Part shown: piece by piece, positions 12,924-20,542 of the stretch
How the letters are laid out: every line of letters begins with the position of its first letter
Numbering within the stretch: the first letter of the stretch is position 1
From: a virus
Virus record (IMG/VR): IMGVR_UViG_3300020196_003206
Location: 1 to 32,956 of that record
DNA length: 32,956 bases
Reading direction: 5' to 3' (one strand)
The notes under the pieces: generated by a model
Told to the model about the DNA's origin: nothing
The model's input: the letters and a program-made list of their open reading frames with translations, nothing else
Databases searched by the model: none
Made by a program: the position numbers and the translations under genes

Positions 12924-12952
12924 TTGACTTACATACCAAATAATGCTATATT
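12924..12952 (+). promoter_or_regulatory. sigma70-type promoter of the bS21-ClpP operon
   Basis: TTGACT (12924-12929), 17-bp spacer, TATATT (12947-12952). It precedes bS21 at 12986 by about 26 nt of leader and probably serves the genes through ClpP. Confidence 0.8.
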
Positions 12953-12985
12953 TTAGAATATTTAACATAAACTACTCAAGACTGA

Positions 12986-13183
12986 ATGAAAATTGAAGTG
13001 AGAAACAACAATGTGGAAAAGGCAATGCGTATCCTGAAGAAAAAGATGAAACGTGAAGGCATTTTTCAAACTATGAAGGAAAAAGAATTTTATTTAAAAC
13101 CCAGTGCTAGGCGCAGAGAGGAACAGAAAAAAAATCGTGCCAACATGCGCAGAACAATACGTTTAAGAGAAAACAATTTATAA
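12986..13183 (+). CDS. rpsU: ribosomal protein bS21 homologue
   Basis: A 65-residue protein matching bS21: an opening strand MKIEVRNNNVEKAMRILKKK, then KREGIFQTMKEKEFYLKPS and a basic C-terminal helix (RRREEQKKNRANMRR). bS21 sits on the 30S platform near the anti-Shine-Dalgarno sequence and is needed for initiation on structured mRNAs. Phage bS21 genes are known, including in pelagiphages, and can enter host ribosomes. Here it heads an operon with ClpP, alongside a tmRNA elsewhere in the window, suggesting phage takeover of initiation and of ribosome rescue. Confidence 0.93.
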   Translation: MKIEVRNNNVEKAMRILKKKMKREGIFQTMKEKEFYLKPSARRREEQKKNRANMRRTIRLRENNL

Positions 13184-13186
13184 CAC

Positions 13187-13384
13187 ATGAATTGGTTGAC
13201 CTATGCAGTGCCTAGGGAAAGACTGCTGCACTATGTGGTGTTGTTGCTAATAGTCATGTATGTGGGACCTTATTTGTTGCTGAATAGAGATCCAAAATTT
13301 ATTGAATTGGTTAATAATTATTTAATTTTTGATCTTTTGTACTATTTGTTTTTCATAAAATTAAGATTGACAGATGAGGAATAA
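13187..13384 (+). CDS. small two-pass membrane protein
   Basis: A 65-residue protein with two hydrophobic helices (LLHYVVLLLIVMYVGPYLLL, about 14-33, and LIFDLLYYLFFI, about 46-57), joined by a charged loop (NRDPKFIELVNN) and ending acidic. It starts 3 nt after bS21 and so belongs to the same operon. The function is unknown. Confidence 0.65.
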   Translation: MNWLTYAVPRERLLHYVVLLLIVMYVGPYLLLNRDPKFIELVNNYLIFDLLYYLFFIKLRLTDEE

Positions 13385-13401
13385 GACAGTAAAATACACA
13401 C

Positions 13402-13623
13402 ATGATTAACAGAGTTCATTATAAAGATGTGTGTGATCTGACCTGCACAGACAATGGTCAAACACGCCCAGCAGAAGTGTTGAATTTTAATGCTAAAAAT
13501 TTTTTAAGTGTCAGTTTGAATAGAACAGTGAGATTGGAAATGCGTTATGACGCCAAACATGATCAATATGTGGGCAATATGGCCAACATGGAATTCACAA
13601 CCAAAGGACCACAAGTAATTTAA
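13402..13623 (+). CDS. hypothetical small beta-rich protein
   Basis: A 73-residue protein with alternating beta-type segments (YKDVCDLTCTDNGQTRPAEV, NFLSVSLNRTVRLEMRY, YVGNMANMEF). The pattern could suit a small beta-barrel (PilZ- or Sm-like) but no signature is convincing. It ends one base before clpP, so it is probably co-translated with it. Confidence 0.6.
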   Translation: MINRVHYKDVCDLTCTDNGQTRPAEVLNFNAKNFLSVSLNRTVRLEMRYDAKHDQYVGNMANMEFTTKGPQVI

Positions 13624-13624
13624 T

Positions 13625-14218
13625 ATGCCACATCTAGTGCCCATAGTAATAGAACAGGAAGCCAGAGGAGAAAGATCCTATGACATTTACAGTAGACTGC
13701 TGAAGGATCGATTGGTGATGTTGGACACAGAAGTGACTCCTAACAGCAGCAGTCTTATAGTGAGTCAATTATTATTTTTAGAGAGTGAAGACGTCAAAAA
13801 ACCCATACATTTTTATATCAATTCACCAGGTGGATTGGTCACAGCTGGATTGGCCATCTATGACACCATGCAGTATTTAAAATCGCCAGTGTACACTTAT
13901 GTGATAGGACAGGCCTGCTCTATGGGCAGTCTTCTTGCACAAGCAGGTGCATCTGGCTACAGGTATATGCTGGCTCATGCTAGACACATGATTCATCAAC
14001 CATCAGGTGGCGCACAAGGACAAGCCACCGACATACAAATTCATGCTGAGGAAATCCTTAAATTGAAAAAGGAGCTCACTCAAATCTATGTGGATCACAA
14101 TTCTAAAGGTAAAACTTTTGAAGAACTGAGCAGAGATATGGAGCGAGACAAATATTTCAATGCTCAAGAATCACTTCAGTATGGATTAATAGATAAAATC
14201 TTAACCAAACGCGAATAA
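13625..14218 (+). CDS. clpP: ClpP protease subunit
   Basis: A 197-residue ClpP with the intact triad: S99 in GQACSMGS, H124 in MIHQPSGGAQGQATD, D175 in MERDKYFNA. It begins LVPIVIEQEARGERSYDIYS, almost at the mature N-terminus of bacterial ClpP, so it lacks a long propeptide. ClpP forms a two-ring tetradecamer that degrades substrates fed by ClpA or ClpX. No Clp ATPase occurs in the window, so it should work with host ATPases, either as its own ring or mixed with host subunits. It shares an operon with bS21; ClpS, Hsp20 and the tmRNA are also phage-encoded nearby. Confidence 0.96.
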   Translation: MPHLVPIVIEQEARGERSYDIYSRLLKDRLVMLDTEVTPNSSSLIVSQLLFLESEDVKKPIHFYINSPGGLVTAGLAIYDTMQYLKSPVYTYVIGQACSMGSLLAQAGASGYRYMLAHARHMIHQPSGGAQGQATDIQIHAEEILKLKKELTQIYVDHNSKGKTFEELSRDMERDKYFNAQESLQYGLIDKILTKRE

Positions 14219-14235
14219 TTTCGGAGGAAAGATTA

Positions 14236-14598
14236 ATGAAAAAAAAGTTGACAAGATCCAGAAAATCTGCTAGTATATTATCAAGATTGTTTGGATTTTC
14301 AAACATATCTAATAACAAAGGAGTTAACTCGATGAGAACGAGAAAAACAACATCAATCCAAGACCGAGTACAAGCCGCTTTAGAAAGTGGTGAAGCTTTG
14401 ACTGCATCTGCTATCAAAAATAGATTTGGTGCGTCTAATCCAGGTGCTGTAGTACAAGCTCTTAGATTCAGAGGTTTTCCAGTGTTTTTAAACACTAGCA
14501 AAACTGGATCTAAAGTTTACAGAACTGGTAAAGCTCCTAGAAAAGTAATCGGAGCAGGATATCAAGCCATCGCAAGAGGCTTAATTAAAGTAGACTAA
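14236..14598 (+). CDS. winged-helix-like protein with two candidate starts
   Basis: A 120-residue basic protein from ATG 14236 (CGGAGG upstream), or 88 residues from ATG 14332, which has its own AAAGGAG site. The core (SIQDRVQAALESGEALTAS, AIKNRFGASNPGAVVQALRF, RGFPVFLN, SKVYRTG) resembles a small winged helix-turn-helix found in T4-like marine phages. The extra 32 N-terminal residues are Ser/Arg/Lys-rich. A sigma70-type promoter lies inside that extension (14248-14276), so the short form is probably made from its own transcript and the long form from the clpP operon. A strong terminator follows. Function unknown, likely DNA binding. Confidence 0.7.
   Translation: MKKKLTRSRKSASILSRLFGFSNISNNKGVNSMRTRKTTSIQDRVQAALESGEALTASAIKNRFGASNPGAVVQALRFRGFPVFLNTSKTGSKVYRTGKAPRKVIGAGYQAIARGLIKVD
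14248..14276 (+). promoter_or_regulatory. promoter inside the 5' end of the HTH gene
   Basis: TTGACA (14248-14253), 17-bp spacer, TAGTAT (14271-14276). It would produce an mRNA with about 50 nt of leader before the internal ATG 14332 and its AAAGGAG site. Confidence 0.7.
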
Positions 14599-14626
14599 TT
14601 CATAGCTACTTTCTGTTAGTTAGAAC

Positions 14627-14655
14627 AAAAGGGCAGTTCCAAAGACTGCCTTTTT
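14627..14655 (+). terminator. rho-independent terminator
   Basis: GGCAGT (14632-14637) pairs with ACTGCC (14645-14650) around TCCAAAG. The stem is extended by an A run before and a T run after it (TTTTT at 14651-14655). It ends the clpP/HTH transcription unit. Confidence 0.9.
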
Positions 14656-14716
14656 GTATGATGTGCAAGTCATTGAAACATAAGACCTTTTTGTTGAATA
14701 TCACTGAAAATATCCA

Positions 14717-14745
14717 TTGATTTTTTTGGTACAAGAAACTATACT
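14717..14745 (+). promoter_or_regulatory. sigma70-type promoter
   Basis: TTGATT (14717-14722), 17-bp spacer, TATACT (14740-14745). It drives the gene at 14772, which has an AAGGAAGG ribosome site. Confidence 0.78.
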
Positions 14746-14771
14746 ATGATAAACAAACAAGGAAGGCACAC

Positions 14772-14999
14772 ATGACAAAAACTATACCCAATCCTTTTCC
14801 TATCACACTGATGGACAAAGAATCAGTTGAAGTAAAAAATCCTTACTCAGGCGCCAGTGTAATGTTGACACCACAAGCCACCGCAGTGTATGACTGCATC
14901 AAGGGAGCAGAAATGTTAGGACATCACAACACTGTGATGAAAGGATTAGATTGGTTCCGACAATACTATCCCAAAGAGTACATGGTATTATTAGATTGA
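14772..14999 (+). CDS. small conserved phage protein
   Basis: A 75-residue protein (start MTKTIPNPFPITLMDKESVE; middle PYSGASVMLTPQATAVYDCI; end GLDWFRQYYPKEYMVLLD). It resembles small uncharacterised proteins of T4-like marine phages by recollection. It has its own promoter and a strong ribosome site after a terminator, so it is an independent, early-type unit. Its last codons overlap the -35 box of the next promoter. No function can be assigned. Confidence 0.7.
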   Translation: MTKTIPNPFPITLMDKESVEVKNPYSGASVMLTPQATAVYDCIKGAEMLGHHNTVMKGLDWFRQYYPKEYMVLLD

Positions 15000-15024
15000 C
15001 TTTTGCAGTCAGAGAATATATAAT
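14996..15024 (+). promoter_or_regulatory. sigma70-type promoter of the AAA+/ligase operon
   Basis: TTGACT (14996-15001), 17-bp spacer, perfect TATAAT (15019-15024). A leader of about 27 nt with AAAGG leads to ATG 15058. Confidence 0.88.
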
Positions 15025-15057
15025 ACATAGACAGGCAAACACTAACAAAGGCAAAAT

Positions 15058-16062
15058 ATGAAAAGGCACATTTACGTTTTAGAAGGCACATACAGAAATA
15101 AAAAAGTTGAAAACGCTCTATTCCAAATGGTCAAACCCTATCATCCATATCCACACAAAGATGGTGGATTCGTCACAGTAAAAGTAGATGACTTAAAGGA
15201 GTTTCCAGGAGCCACCACTAATGAAATTCGTATCAGTGTGGACAATGAAAATCAGCTGAGAGACAAAGCCCCAGAACAACCAAAAGAAGAAACAGATCAA
15301 GAAACCATAGATAGATTAAGAAGAAGATTCGACATACTCACAGAAATGACCAAGGCTTGTAAAAGAGGTGATGTGCGAGCAATGATCGTATCTGGACCAC
15401 CTGGAGTTGGCAAGTCGTTCGGTGTTGAAACTGTATTACAAAAACATGACATACTGGCCACACTGGGAGACACCAAACCCAAGTATGAAGTGGTGAAAGG
15501 TGCTATGAGTGCTTTGGGACTGTATTGCAAACTGTATCATTTCAAAGAGAGAGACAATGTGTTGGTGTTTGACGATTGTGACAGCATACTGTTGGAAGAC
15601 CTATCATTGAACATACTGAAAGCAGCTTTGGACAGCAAGAGAGTGAGAAAGATTTGTTGGAACACAGAAGCATATAGATTGAGAGAAGAAGGTGTGCCCA
15701 GCAGTTTTGAATTCAAAGGCTCTGCAGTGTTCATCACCAATATTAAATTTGATAATGTTAAATCCAAAAAACTTAGAGATCATTTGGAGGCACTAGAAAG
15801 CAGAAGTCACTACATAGACCTTACCATAGATACCATCAGAGAAAAGATACTCAGAATTAGACAGATTGTGAAAGATGGTATGTTGAAAGAATATGAATTG
15901 GATGCAGACGTGGAAAATCGCATTGTGGAATTTGTGGTAGAACATCAGCGCAGACTGAGAGAGATCAGTTTGAGAACTGTGCTGAAAGTGGCAGATTTGG
16001 CCAAAGCATTTCCTGATACTTGGGAAGAAGTATCCGTACAAACCATACTGAAGCCTAGATAA
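15058..16062 (+). CDS. AAA+ ATPase
   Basis: A 334-residue protein. Residues 1-80 form an N-terminal domain without a known motif. The AAA+ core has Walker A GPPGVGKS (113-120), Walker B VLVFDD (168-173), a sensor-like VFITNIKF, and a C-terminal helical lid with RRLREISLRTVLK. It is the AAA family ATPase found next to DNA-replication genes in marine T4-like phages; its substrate is unknown. It lacks the N-domain and IGF/LGF ClpP-docking loop pattern of ClpX, so it is not an obvious partner of the phage ClpP. It is co-transcribed with DNA ligase (1-nt gap). Confidence 0.85.
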   Translation: MKRHIYVLEGTYRNKKVENALFQMVKPYHPYPHKDGGFVTVKVDDLKEFPGATTNEIRISVDNENQLRDKAPEQPKEETDQETIDRLRRRFDILTEMTKACKRGDVRAMIVSGPPGVGKSFGVETVLQKHDILATLGDTKPKYEVVKGAMSALGLYCKLYHFKERDNVLVFDDCDSILLEDLSLNILKAALDSKRVRKICWNTEAYRLREEGVPSSFEFKGSAVFITNIKFDNVKSKKLRDHLEALESRSHYIDLTIDTIREKILRIRQIVKDGMLKEYELDADVENRIVEFVVEHQRRLREISLRTVLKVADLAKAFPDTWEEVSVQTILKPR

Positions 16063-16063
16063 T

Positions 16064-17398
16064 ATGAGAACCCAACCACAGGATGTTATTGCTAAACTGG
16101 AAGCAGACAACAGTAGACTGGCCAAGGAAGCCATACTGCTTAAAGCCATGCAGGAAGGATTGAATGAATTCTTTGAAGGAGTCCGCATGTGTTTGGATAA
16201 ACTTTACACATTTGGAGTGAAGCAAGTGCCAGAGAAAGACACAGTGATTCAAGCTCAAGGATGTGAATGGAAGATATTCAAACAGTTGGCAGAACAACTG
16301 CATCGCAGAGAACTCACTGGGCATGCGGCTCGTGATGCAATTAATCTTGTGATGAGTTCGGCCACTGCAGAACAATGGAATGGATTTTACAGAAGAATCC
16401 TAATCAAAGATTTAAGATGTGGCGTGAGTGAAAAAACAGTGAACAGTGTGGCTACCAAGAACAAATTTAAACAGTATCAAGTGCCTGTGTTTACCTGTCA
16501 ACTGGCGCATGACAGTGCCAATCATGAAAAGAAGTTGGTGGGCAAGAAAATGTTGGAAGTAAAATTGGATGGAGTAAGAGTGGTCACCATTGTGTATCCT
16601 GATGGCAAGGTGGATATGTTCAGTAGAAATGGTAAAGAATTCACAAACTTTGGACACATTGCAGAACAAATATCACAAGTGGTTAAAAAAAGTCCACCTC
16701 CATATCCTGTGGTATTGGATGGAGAAGTGATGAGCGAAAATTTCCAGGATCTAATGAAACAGGTACATCGAAAGGAATCCAAAGGCGCTTTGGATGCTGT
16801 GTTGCATTTGTTTGATTTTTTACCATTGGAGAATTTTATGAAAGGCTTTTGGGACAAAAAACAGACAGATAGATCAGCCATGCTGAAGGCTTGGTATGAA
16901 CAGCATAAAAGCAGTTTAAACGCCGTTACAGTGTTGGCACATGAGATTGTGGACTTGGATACAGCTACGGGACAAAAGACCTACACAGAGGTTAATAAGA
17001 GGGCAGTAGAGGGTGGATACGAAGGCATCATGATCAAAGATGTGGATGCTGCATATGAATGCAAAAGAAGTCATGCTTGGTTGAAATTGAAACCGTTTAT
17101 TGAAGTCAGTTTAACGGTGAAATCCGTTGAAGAAGGCACAGGTAGGAATGTGGGTAAACTGGGTGCATTCATTGTGGAGGGTGTGGACGATAAAAAAATA
17201 ATCAAATCAAATGTGGGCTCAGGACTGACAGATGAACAACGTGATGAGTTTTGGAAAGACAAAAAATCATTGATTGGGCAGGTGATTGAAGTGAGAGCAG
17301 ATGCTATCACCCAGAATCAGGATGCTGTCAATGAATATTCTCTGCGTTTTCCAAGATTTATGAAATTTAGGGGATTTGAAAAAGGGGAGAAAATCTAA
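16064..17398 (+). CDS. 30: ATP-dependent DNA ligase (T4 gp30 type)
   Basis: A 444-residue ligase. Motif I is EVKLDGVRV (adenylated Lys, about residue 167). FSRNGKEF is motif III, VLDGEVM is motif IIIa/IV, EGGYEGIMIKD is motif IV/V and WLKLKP is motif V. An OB-fold region (VKSVEEGTGRNVGKLGAFIV) and a C-terminal region with RFPRFMKFR follow. About 160 residues precede motif I as an N-terminal DNA-binding domain. It seals nicks between Okazaki fragments and in repair. It follows the AAA+ gene with one intervening base and is followed by three small genes. Confidence 0.95.
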   Translation: MRTQPQDVIAKLEADNSRLAKEAILLKAMQEGLNEFFEGVRMCLDKLYTFGVKQVPEKDTVIQAQGCEWKIFKQLAEQLHRRELTGHAARDAINLVMSSATAEQWNGFYRRILIKDLRCGVSEKTVNSVATKNKFKQYQVPVFTCQLAHDSANHEKKLVGKKMLEVKLDGVRVVTIVYPDGKVDMFSRNGKEFTNFGHIAEQISQVVKKSPPPYPVVLDGEVMSENFQDLMKQVHRKESKGALDAVLHLFDFLPLENFMKGFWDKKQTDRSAMLKAWYEQHKSSLNAVTVLAHEIVDLDTATGQKTYTEVNKRAVEGGYEGIMIKDVDAAYECKRSHAWLKLKPFIEVSLTVKSVEEGTGRNVGKLGAFIVEGVDDKKIIKSNVGSGLTDEQRDEFWKDKKSLIGQVIEVRADAITQNQDAVNEYSLRFPRFMKFRGFEKGEKI

Positions 17399-17400
17399 AC

Positions 17401-17595
17401 ATGAGCATCAATCAAACTGATATCATTAAAAAGGCAATGGCAGAAAATAGAAAACTGTTTTTGAGTGAAATGAAACAATTGAATGACAAAATTGATGCAT
17501 TGGACGCAAGACTCACAAAACACATTTCTTTCATAGAGAATGTGTATGCACCACTCAGCAACAGCATCGATAAATTTAAAAAATTTTTTAAATAA
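17401..17595 (+). CDS. small coiled-coil protein
   Basis: A 64-residue protein, almost all helix, with heptad-like hydrophobic spacing (FLSEMKQLNDKIDALDARL). The C-terminus is lysine/phenylalanine-rich (FKKFFK). It begins right after the ligase stop and is part of that operon. Function unknown. Confidence 0.65.
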   Translation: MSINQTDIIKKAMAENRKLFLSEMKQLNDKIDALDARLTKHISFIENVYAPLSNSIDKFKKFFK

Positions 17596-17596
17596 C

Positions 17597-17812
17597 ATGA
17601 AGAAATATGTGATTGAAGTTTCTGTGGGTGACAATGTATCAGTGGGACGTTTTAGAAATGTTTTAACTAAAATAAGAGACATCACATTAGATGCACATGG
17701 ACAGCCCATCATACACACCAACAAAGGTCCAAAAAAACTATTCAGTTGTAGATTAACCAAACTGGAACCAGGCACTAAAACACCTAAACAAATACTGCAG
17801 GAAAAAAGATGA
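17597..17812 (+). CDS. hypothetical small protein
   Basis: A 71-residue basic protein (MKKYVIEVSVGDNVSVGRFR; later GQPIIHTNKGPKKLFSC) with a beta-rich start. The earlier in-frame codon at 17540 lies inside the upstream gene and is rejected. It overlaps the following gene by 4 nt. No motif was recognised. Confidence 0.6.
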   Translation: MKKYVIEVSVGDNVSVGRFRNVLTKIRDITLDAHGQPIIHTNKGPKKLFSCRLTKLEPGTKTPKQILQEKR

Positions 17813-18024
17813 GTCAGGACATGGCTCTGTGGTTTGGCATTGCATTGATATTTTTCATAGGTGCTTGTGTGGGCTGGTATCTGTGTGTGGTATGGTATGA
17901 AAAAAGAATATTCAGCATGATTGATGCCTGTCATACACTCAATGCTCACACCATATCAACCTTGGAAAAAACACTCGAAACCAAACGAGACATACAGGAA
18001 TTATACAAAGAACACAAATCTTAA
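17809..18024 (+). CDS. single-pass membrane protein with cytoplasmic helix
   Basis: A 71-residue protein with one transmembrane helix at about 6-30 (ALWFGIALIFFIGACVGWYL and onward) followed by a long charged helix (TISTLEKTLETKRDIQELY). The layout resembles a membrane-tethered coiled coil. It is the last gene of the ligase operon and ends just before a new promoter. Confidence 0.65.
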   Translation: MSQDMALWFGIALIFFIGACVGWYLCVVWYEKRIFSMIDACHTLNAHTISTLEKTLETKRDIQELYKEHKS

Positions 18025-18027
18025 AGG

Positions 18028-18056
18028 TTGATTTTAGATTGTTTAGGCTATATAAA
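18028..18056 (+). promoter_or_regulatory. sigma70-type promoter giving a leaderless mRNA
   Basis: TTGATT (18028-18033), 17-bp spacer, TATAAA (18051-18056). The expected start lies at about 18063, the A of the ATG. Confidence 0.72.
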
Positions 18057-18062
18057 ACTATT

Positions 18063-18899
18063 ATGCTTGAACAGGATGATCCGGTGGTTGAAACCAAACG
18101 ACCCAATATACAGGAAGTTATTCAAAGTCAATCACGCAGTAAAAAACAAGTAATAGAAGAGATCATCAATAAATTTTATGATGATCCTAAAAATTTTAGC
18201 CTCACAAGTTTTAATTTTTATGACATCCTAGTGAAAGCTGGAGTCAACCAAGCACACGCGAGATACATACGTCAAGACTATCAAGAATTTTTAGATGAAG
18301 TGCAAAGTATCAATAAAAAACCAGACAGCAATGCCAGCGAAGATGATTTGGATTTTCATCAACAATTGTTGGAAGCCTATGAAGATTTAACCAAACAGGA
18401 TATTGAACTGTTGAAAGAATTACTGACCAGTTGTGTCAAAGCCTGTGACTTGATCATAGACACTGCCAAAGCCAACCGTAAACGACCAAAAAAACGCCAC
18501 AGACCCAAAGAACGCATTGTGGCCAAATTGAAATACAAAATTAATGATGACAAATACCATGTGGTCAGTGTGAATCCCACTGAAATCATAGGTGCCAGTT
18601 ATCTGTGGGTGTTTAATGTGAACACACGCAAAATAGGTCGCTATGTGGCCAAAACATTGGATCCGCAGGGCATGGGCAGAGATGGCACAGGACTGCAGGT
18701 CAAAGGCACCAGTATCATAGGATACAATGAAGAAACCAGCCTGCAAAAGACCCTTAGACAGCCAGAAGCACAATTAGAAGAGTTCAAGAACTGCGGTAAA
18801 ATTAAAATCAAGACATTTTTGGAGGATATAAAAACCACCGAAACCAAACTGAATGGACGCATAAATCCAGACACCATACTATTAAAAACTTTGGCATAA
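18063..18899 (+). CDS. conserved marine-phage protein of unknown function
   Basis: A 278-residue protein. The N-terminal 110 residues are acidic and helical; a basic hinge (ANRKRPKKRHRPKERIV) follows; then a beta-rich domain with VSVNPTEIIGASYLWVFN, GRYVAKTL, LQVKGTSIIGYNE, and a C-terminal part GRINPDTILLKTLA. The second half resembles an uncharacterised protein shared by T4-like cyanophages and pelagiphages (from memory). A structural or DNA-bound role is possible. ATG 18063 is chosen because the earlier in-frame TTG lies inside the promoter. Confidence 0.72.
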   Translation: MLEQDDPVVETKRPNIQEVIQSQSRSKKQVIEEIINKFYDDPKNFSLTSFNFYDILVKAGVNQAHARYIRQDYQEFLDEVQSINKKPDSNASEDDLDFHQQLLEAYEDLTKQDIELLKELLTSCVKACDLIIDTAKANRKRPKKRHRPKERIVAKLKYKINDDKYHVVSVNPTEIIGASYLWVFNVNTRKIGRYVAKTLDPQGMGRDGTGLQVKGTSIIGYNEETSLQKTLRQPEAQLEEFKNCGKIKIKTFLEDIKTTETKLNGRINPDTILLKTLA

Positions 18900-18902
18900 A
18901 TA
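18895..18902 (+). promoter_or_regulatory. late-type box CATAAATA
   Basis: CATAAATA overlaps the stop codon of the previous gene and lies 5 nt before ATG 18908 of a fibre-like structural gene, again predicting a leaderless late mRNA. Confidence 0.65.
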
Positions 18903-18907
18903 ATTGC

Positions 18908-19810
18908 ATGCCAAGCAATGCTAAGAAAAACCTCGAGAAAAATGTAGCTGCAATCAACAACAGTGCAGACGAATTCACCAACAGTCTAAAAGCACTGGCT
19001 AATTCCACAGCAGATATGATTGATAACAAGCATGTGCAGAGCAAACCCATTGAATTTTTTGGCACAGCTGACAACTCACCCTACAACAAAGGACTACAAT
19101 GGACCGGAGTGGGAGACACCAAATATTTCATTCTGTTGCCAGATCCAGATCGCATTTGGAGCAGTGTCAACATAGACCTAAAAGATGGCAATAGTATCAG
19201 CATAGACAACACGCCTGTGTTGAGTGCCAATGAATTAGGCAAAACAGTGACCAAAAGCAATTTAAAACAAGTGGGCACACTGAAGAATCTAGTGGTGGCA
19301 GGTGATTTAAATGTGAGTCAATTTATTGTGTTTGACTCAGGCATGAACAGATTAGGGGTGGGCACAGAAAGTCCAAATGCTCAACTCAGCGTGGCCAGCA
19401 ACTCAGTAGAATTCATTGTGGAGCCACAAGCAGGTATGGCAAACATTGGCACATTTACCAACAGCGGCCTAAACATTAGAACTGACAACACAGACAGAAT
19501 ATCTATAGCAGCTAATGGAAACATAGCGTTGGGAATCAAAGGCAACACTGAAACAAAAATAAATCTATATGGCAAAGTGGGCATAGGAGTAACCAGCATA
19601 GAACCAGACATAAGTCTCAGCACAGTTGGAGCAGTTAAACTGCAAAATAAAAAGTTCGAAGTTGGCAATGCTATTCCAGTGTCAGGCACCTATAACAAAG
19701 GTGATGTGATGTGGAACGCTAATCCATCTCCAGGGAATGTGATAGGTTGGGTCTGTGTATTAGCAGGCACACCAGGACAATGGAAATCATTCGGAAACAT
19801 ATCAAATTAA
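18908..19810 (+). CDS. fibre-like structural protein
   Basis: A 300-residue protein, Asn/Thr/Ser/Gly-rich after a helical N-terminus. The middle (VVAGDLNVSQFIVFDSGMNR, LGVGTESPNAQLSVAS) has the repeating short-strand pattern of phage tail-fibre shafts. The C-terminus (GTYNKGDVMWNANPSP, GQWKSFG) resembles a small beta-sandwich tip. A late-type box 5 nt before the ATG fits a virion protein. It overlaps the next membrane protein gene by 31 nt. It may be a short fibre or a neck/baseplate decoration. Confidence 0.65.
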   Translation: MPSNAKKNLEKNVAAINNSADEFTNSLKALANSTADMIDNKHVQSKPIEFFGTADNSPYNKGLQWTGVGDTKYFILLPDPDRIWSSVNIDLKDGNSISIDNTPVLSANELGKTVTKSNLKQVGTLKNLVVAGDLNVSQFIVFDSGMNRLGVGTESPNAQLSVASNSVEFIVEPQAGMANIGTFTNSGLNIRTDNTDRISIAANGNIALGIKGNTETKINLYGKVGIGVTSIEPDISLSTVGAVKLQNKKFEVGNAIPVSGTYNKGDVMWNANPSPGNVIGWVCVLAGTPGQWKSFGNISN

Positions 19811-20106
19811 AAAAACGTAAGTTAAAAAACCAAATTAAATTTTGGGAAAAGATGGGCAAAATAGGTCCAGCTTTTCTATTAATTTTAATATTGTTTTTAT
19901 TATTCACGCAGGAGAATTCTCAAGATTGGTTATTGTTGAGTGTGGCTGGCATGCTGAGTGTGGTGGCTGTGATATGGTGGTGGTGGGTGATAAATTCTGT
20001 AAACAACATATATGACACCATGCAGCGTTCTATGAAAAAATTTGAGAAGATTATATTAGAAATCAAGCAAATAAGAACACAGTATAAACAAAATAAAGAT
20101 CAATAA
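19780..20106 (+). CDS. two-pass membrane protein
   Basis: A 108-residue protein with a basic N-terminus (HIKLKKRKLKNQIKF), two transmembrane helices (IGPAFLLILILFLLF, about 37-51, and LLSVAGMLSVVAVIWWWWVI, about 62-81) and a helical charged tail. It starts within the end of the fibre-like gene and its end overlaps the convergent gene 20100-20540 by 7 nt. A holin-like role cannot be excluded; no family was recognised. Confidence 0.6.
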   Translation: MEIIRKHIKLKKRKLKNQIKFWEKMGKIGPAFLLILILFLLFTQENSQDWLLLSVAGMLSVVAVIWWWWVINSVNNIYDTMQRSMKKFEKIILEIKQIRTQYKQNKDQ

Positions 20107-20540
20107 CTCCAAACATCTTTTAGATATTGCTTGTGCCAAAAACGATAATATCCTTTTTGTTGTAAATTCTTTCTTGCAGCCATGAGATCTGATCTTGGTT
20201 GACACAATATTAAATTTTGCCGCATGTTGCCTGTGTTGATACCTTTAATTTTTGTATTGTACTGTGAATGATCTGGCAAAAAAATATATTTTTTATATCT
20301 GTTGTTGAATCTGTCACACACAGATTCCATTTGTTTCGTTGTGATTGTTTGGTTCATTCTGTATATGATCACTGCTGCATGATTAAAAATTTTCATGTCC
20401 CGTTGGAAATTTATATTGTTGTGAATGCACTGTATGATTTTATAATTGGCTTTGGCTGCAAAAGGGCATATGTTCCAACCATTCAAACTGGGATAAGTTT
20501 GATTGAGTCGTTGAATCCAATGTGTGATTGATGTTTGCAT
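20100..20540 (-). CDS. hypothetical protein with WNICPFAAKA motif
   Basis: A 146-residue basic protein beginning with ITHWIQRLNQTYPSLNGWNI then CPFAAKANYKIIQCI. The W..(N)-x-CPFA pattern recalls DUF1415-like proteins, but the match is weak. Later ICQPRSDLMAARKNLQQKGY and RFWHKQYLK are conserved-looking. It lies 2 nt downstream of a 2OG-oxygenase gene on the same strand, so the two may act together. Function unknown. Confidence 0.6.
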   Translation of the reverse strand: MQTSITHWIQRLNQTYPSLNGWNICPFAAKANYKIIQCIHNNINFQRDMKIFNHAAVIIYRMNQTITTKQMESVCDRFNNRYKKYIFLPDHSQYNTKIKGINTGNMRQNLILCQPRSDLMAARKNLQQKGYYRFWHKQYLKDVWSY

Positions 20541-20542
20541 TA

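Noticed and set aside
15058-16062. AAA+ ATPase as the missing ClpX/ClpA
   Set aside because: Only general Walker motifs are visible; no zinc-binding N-domain or ClpP-docking loop was recognised, and it is in a replication operon.
17395-17949. 184-codon reverse frame
   Set aside because: Opposite three well-packed small forward genes; composition rich in Cys/Phe/His typical of shadows.
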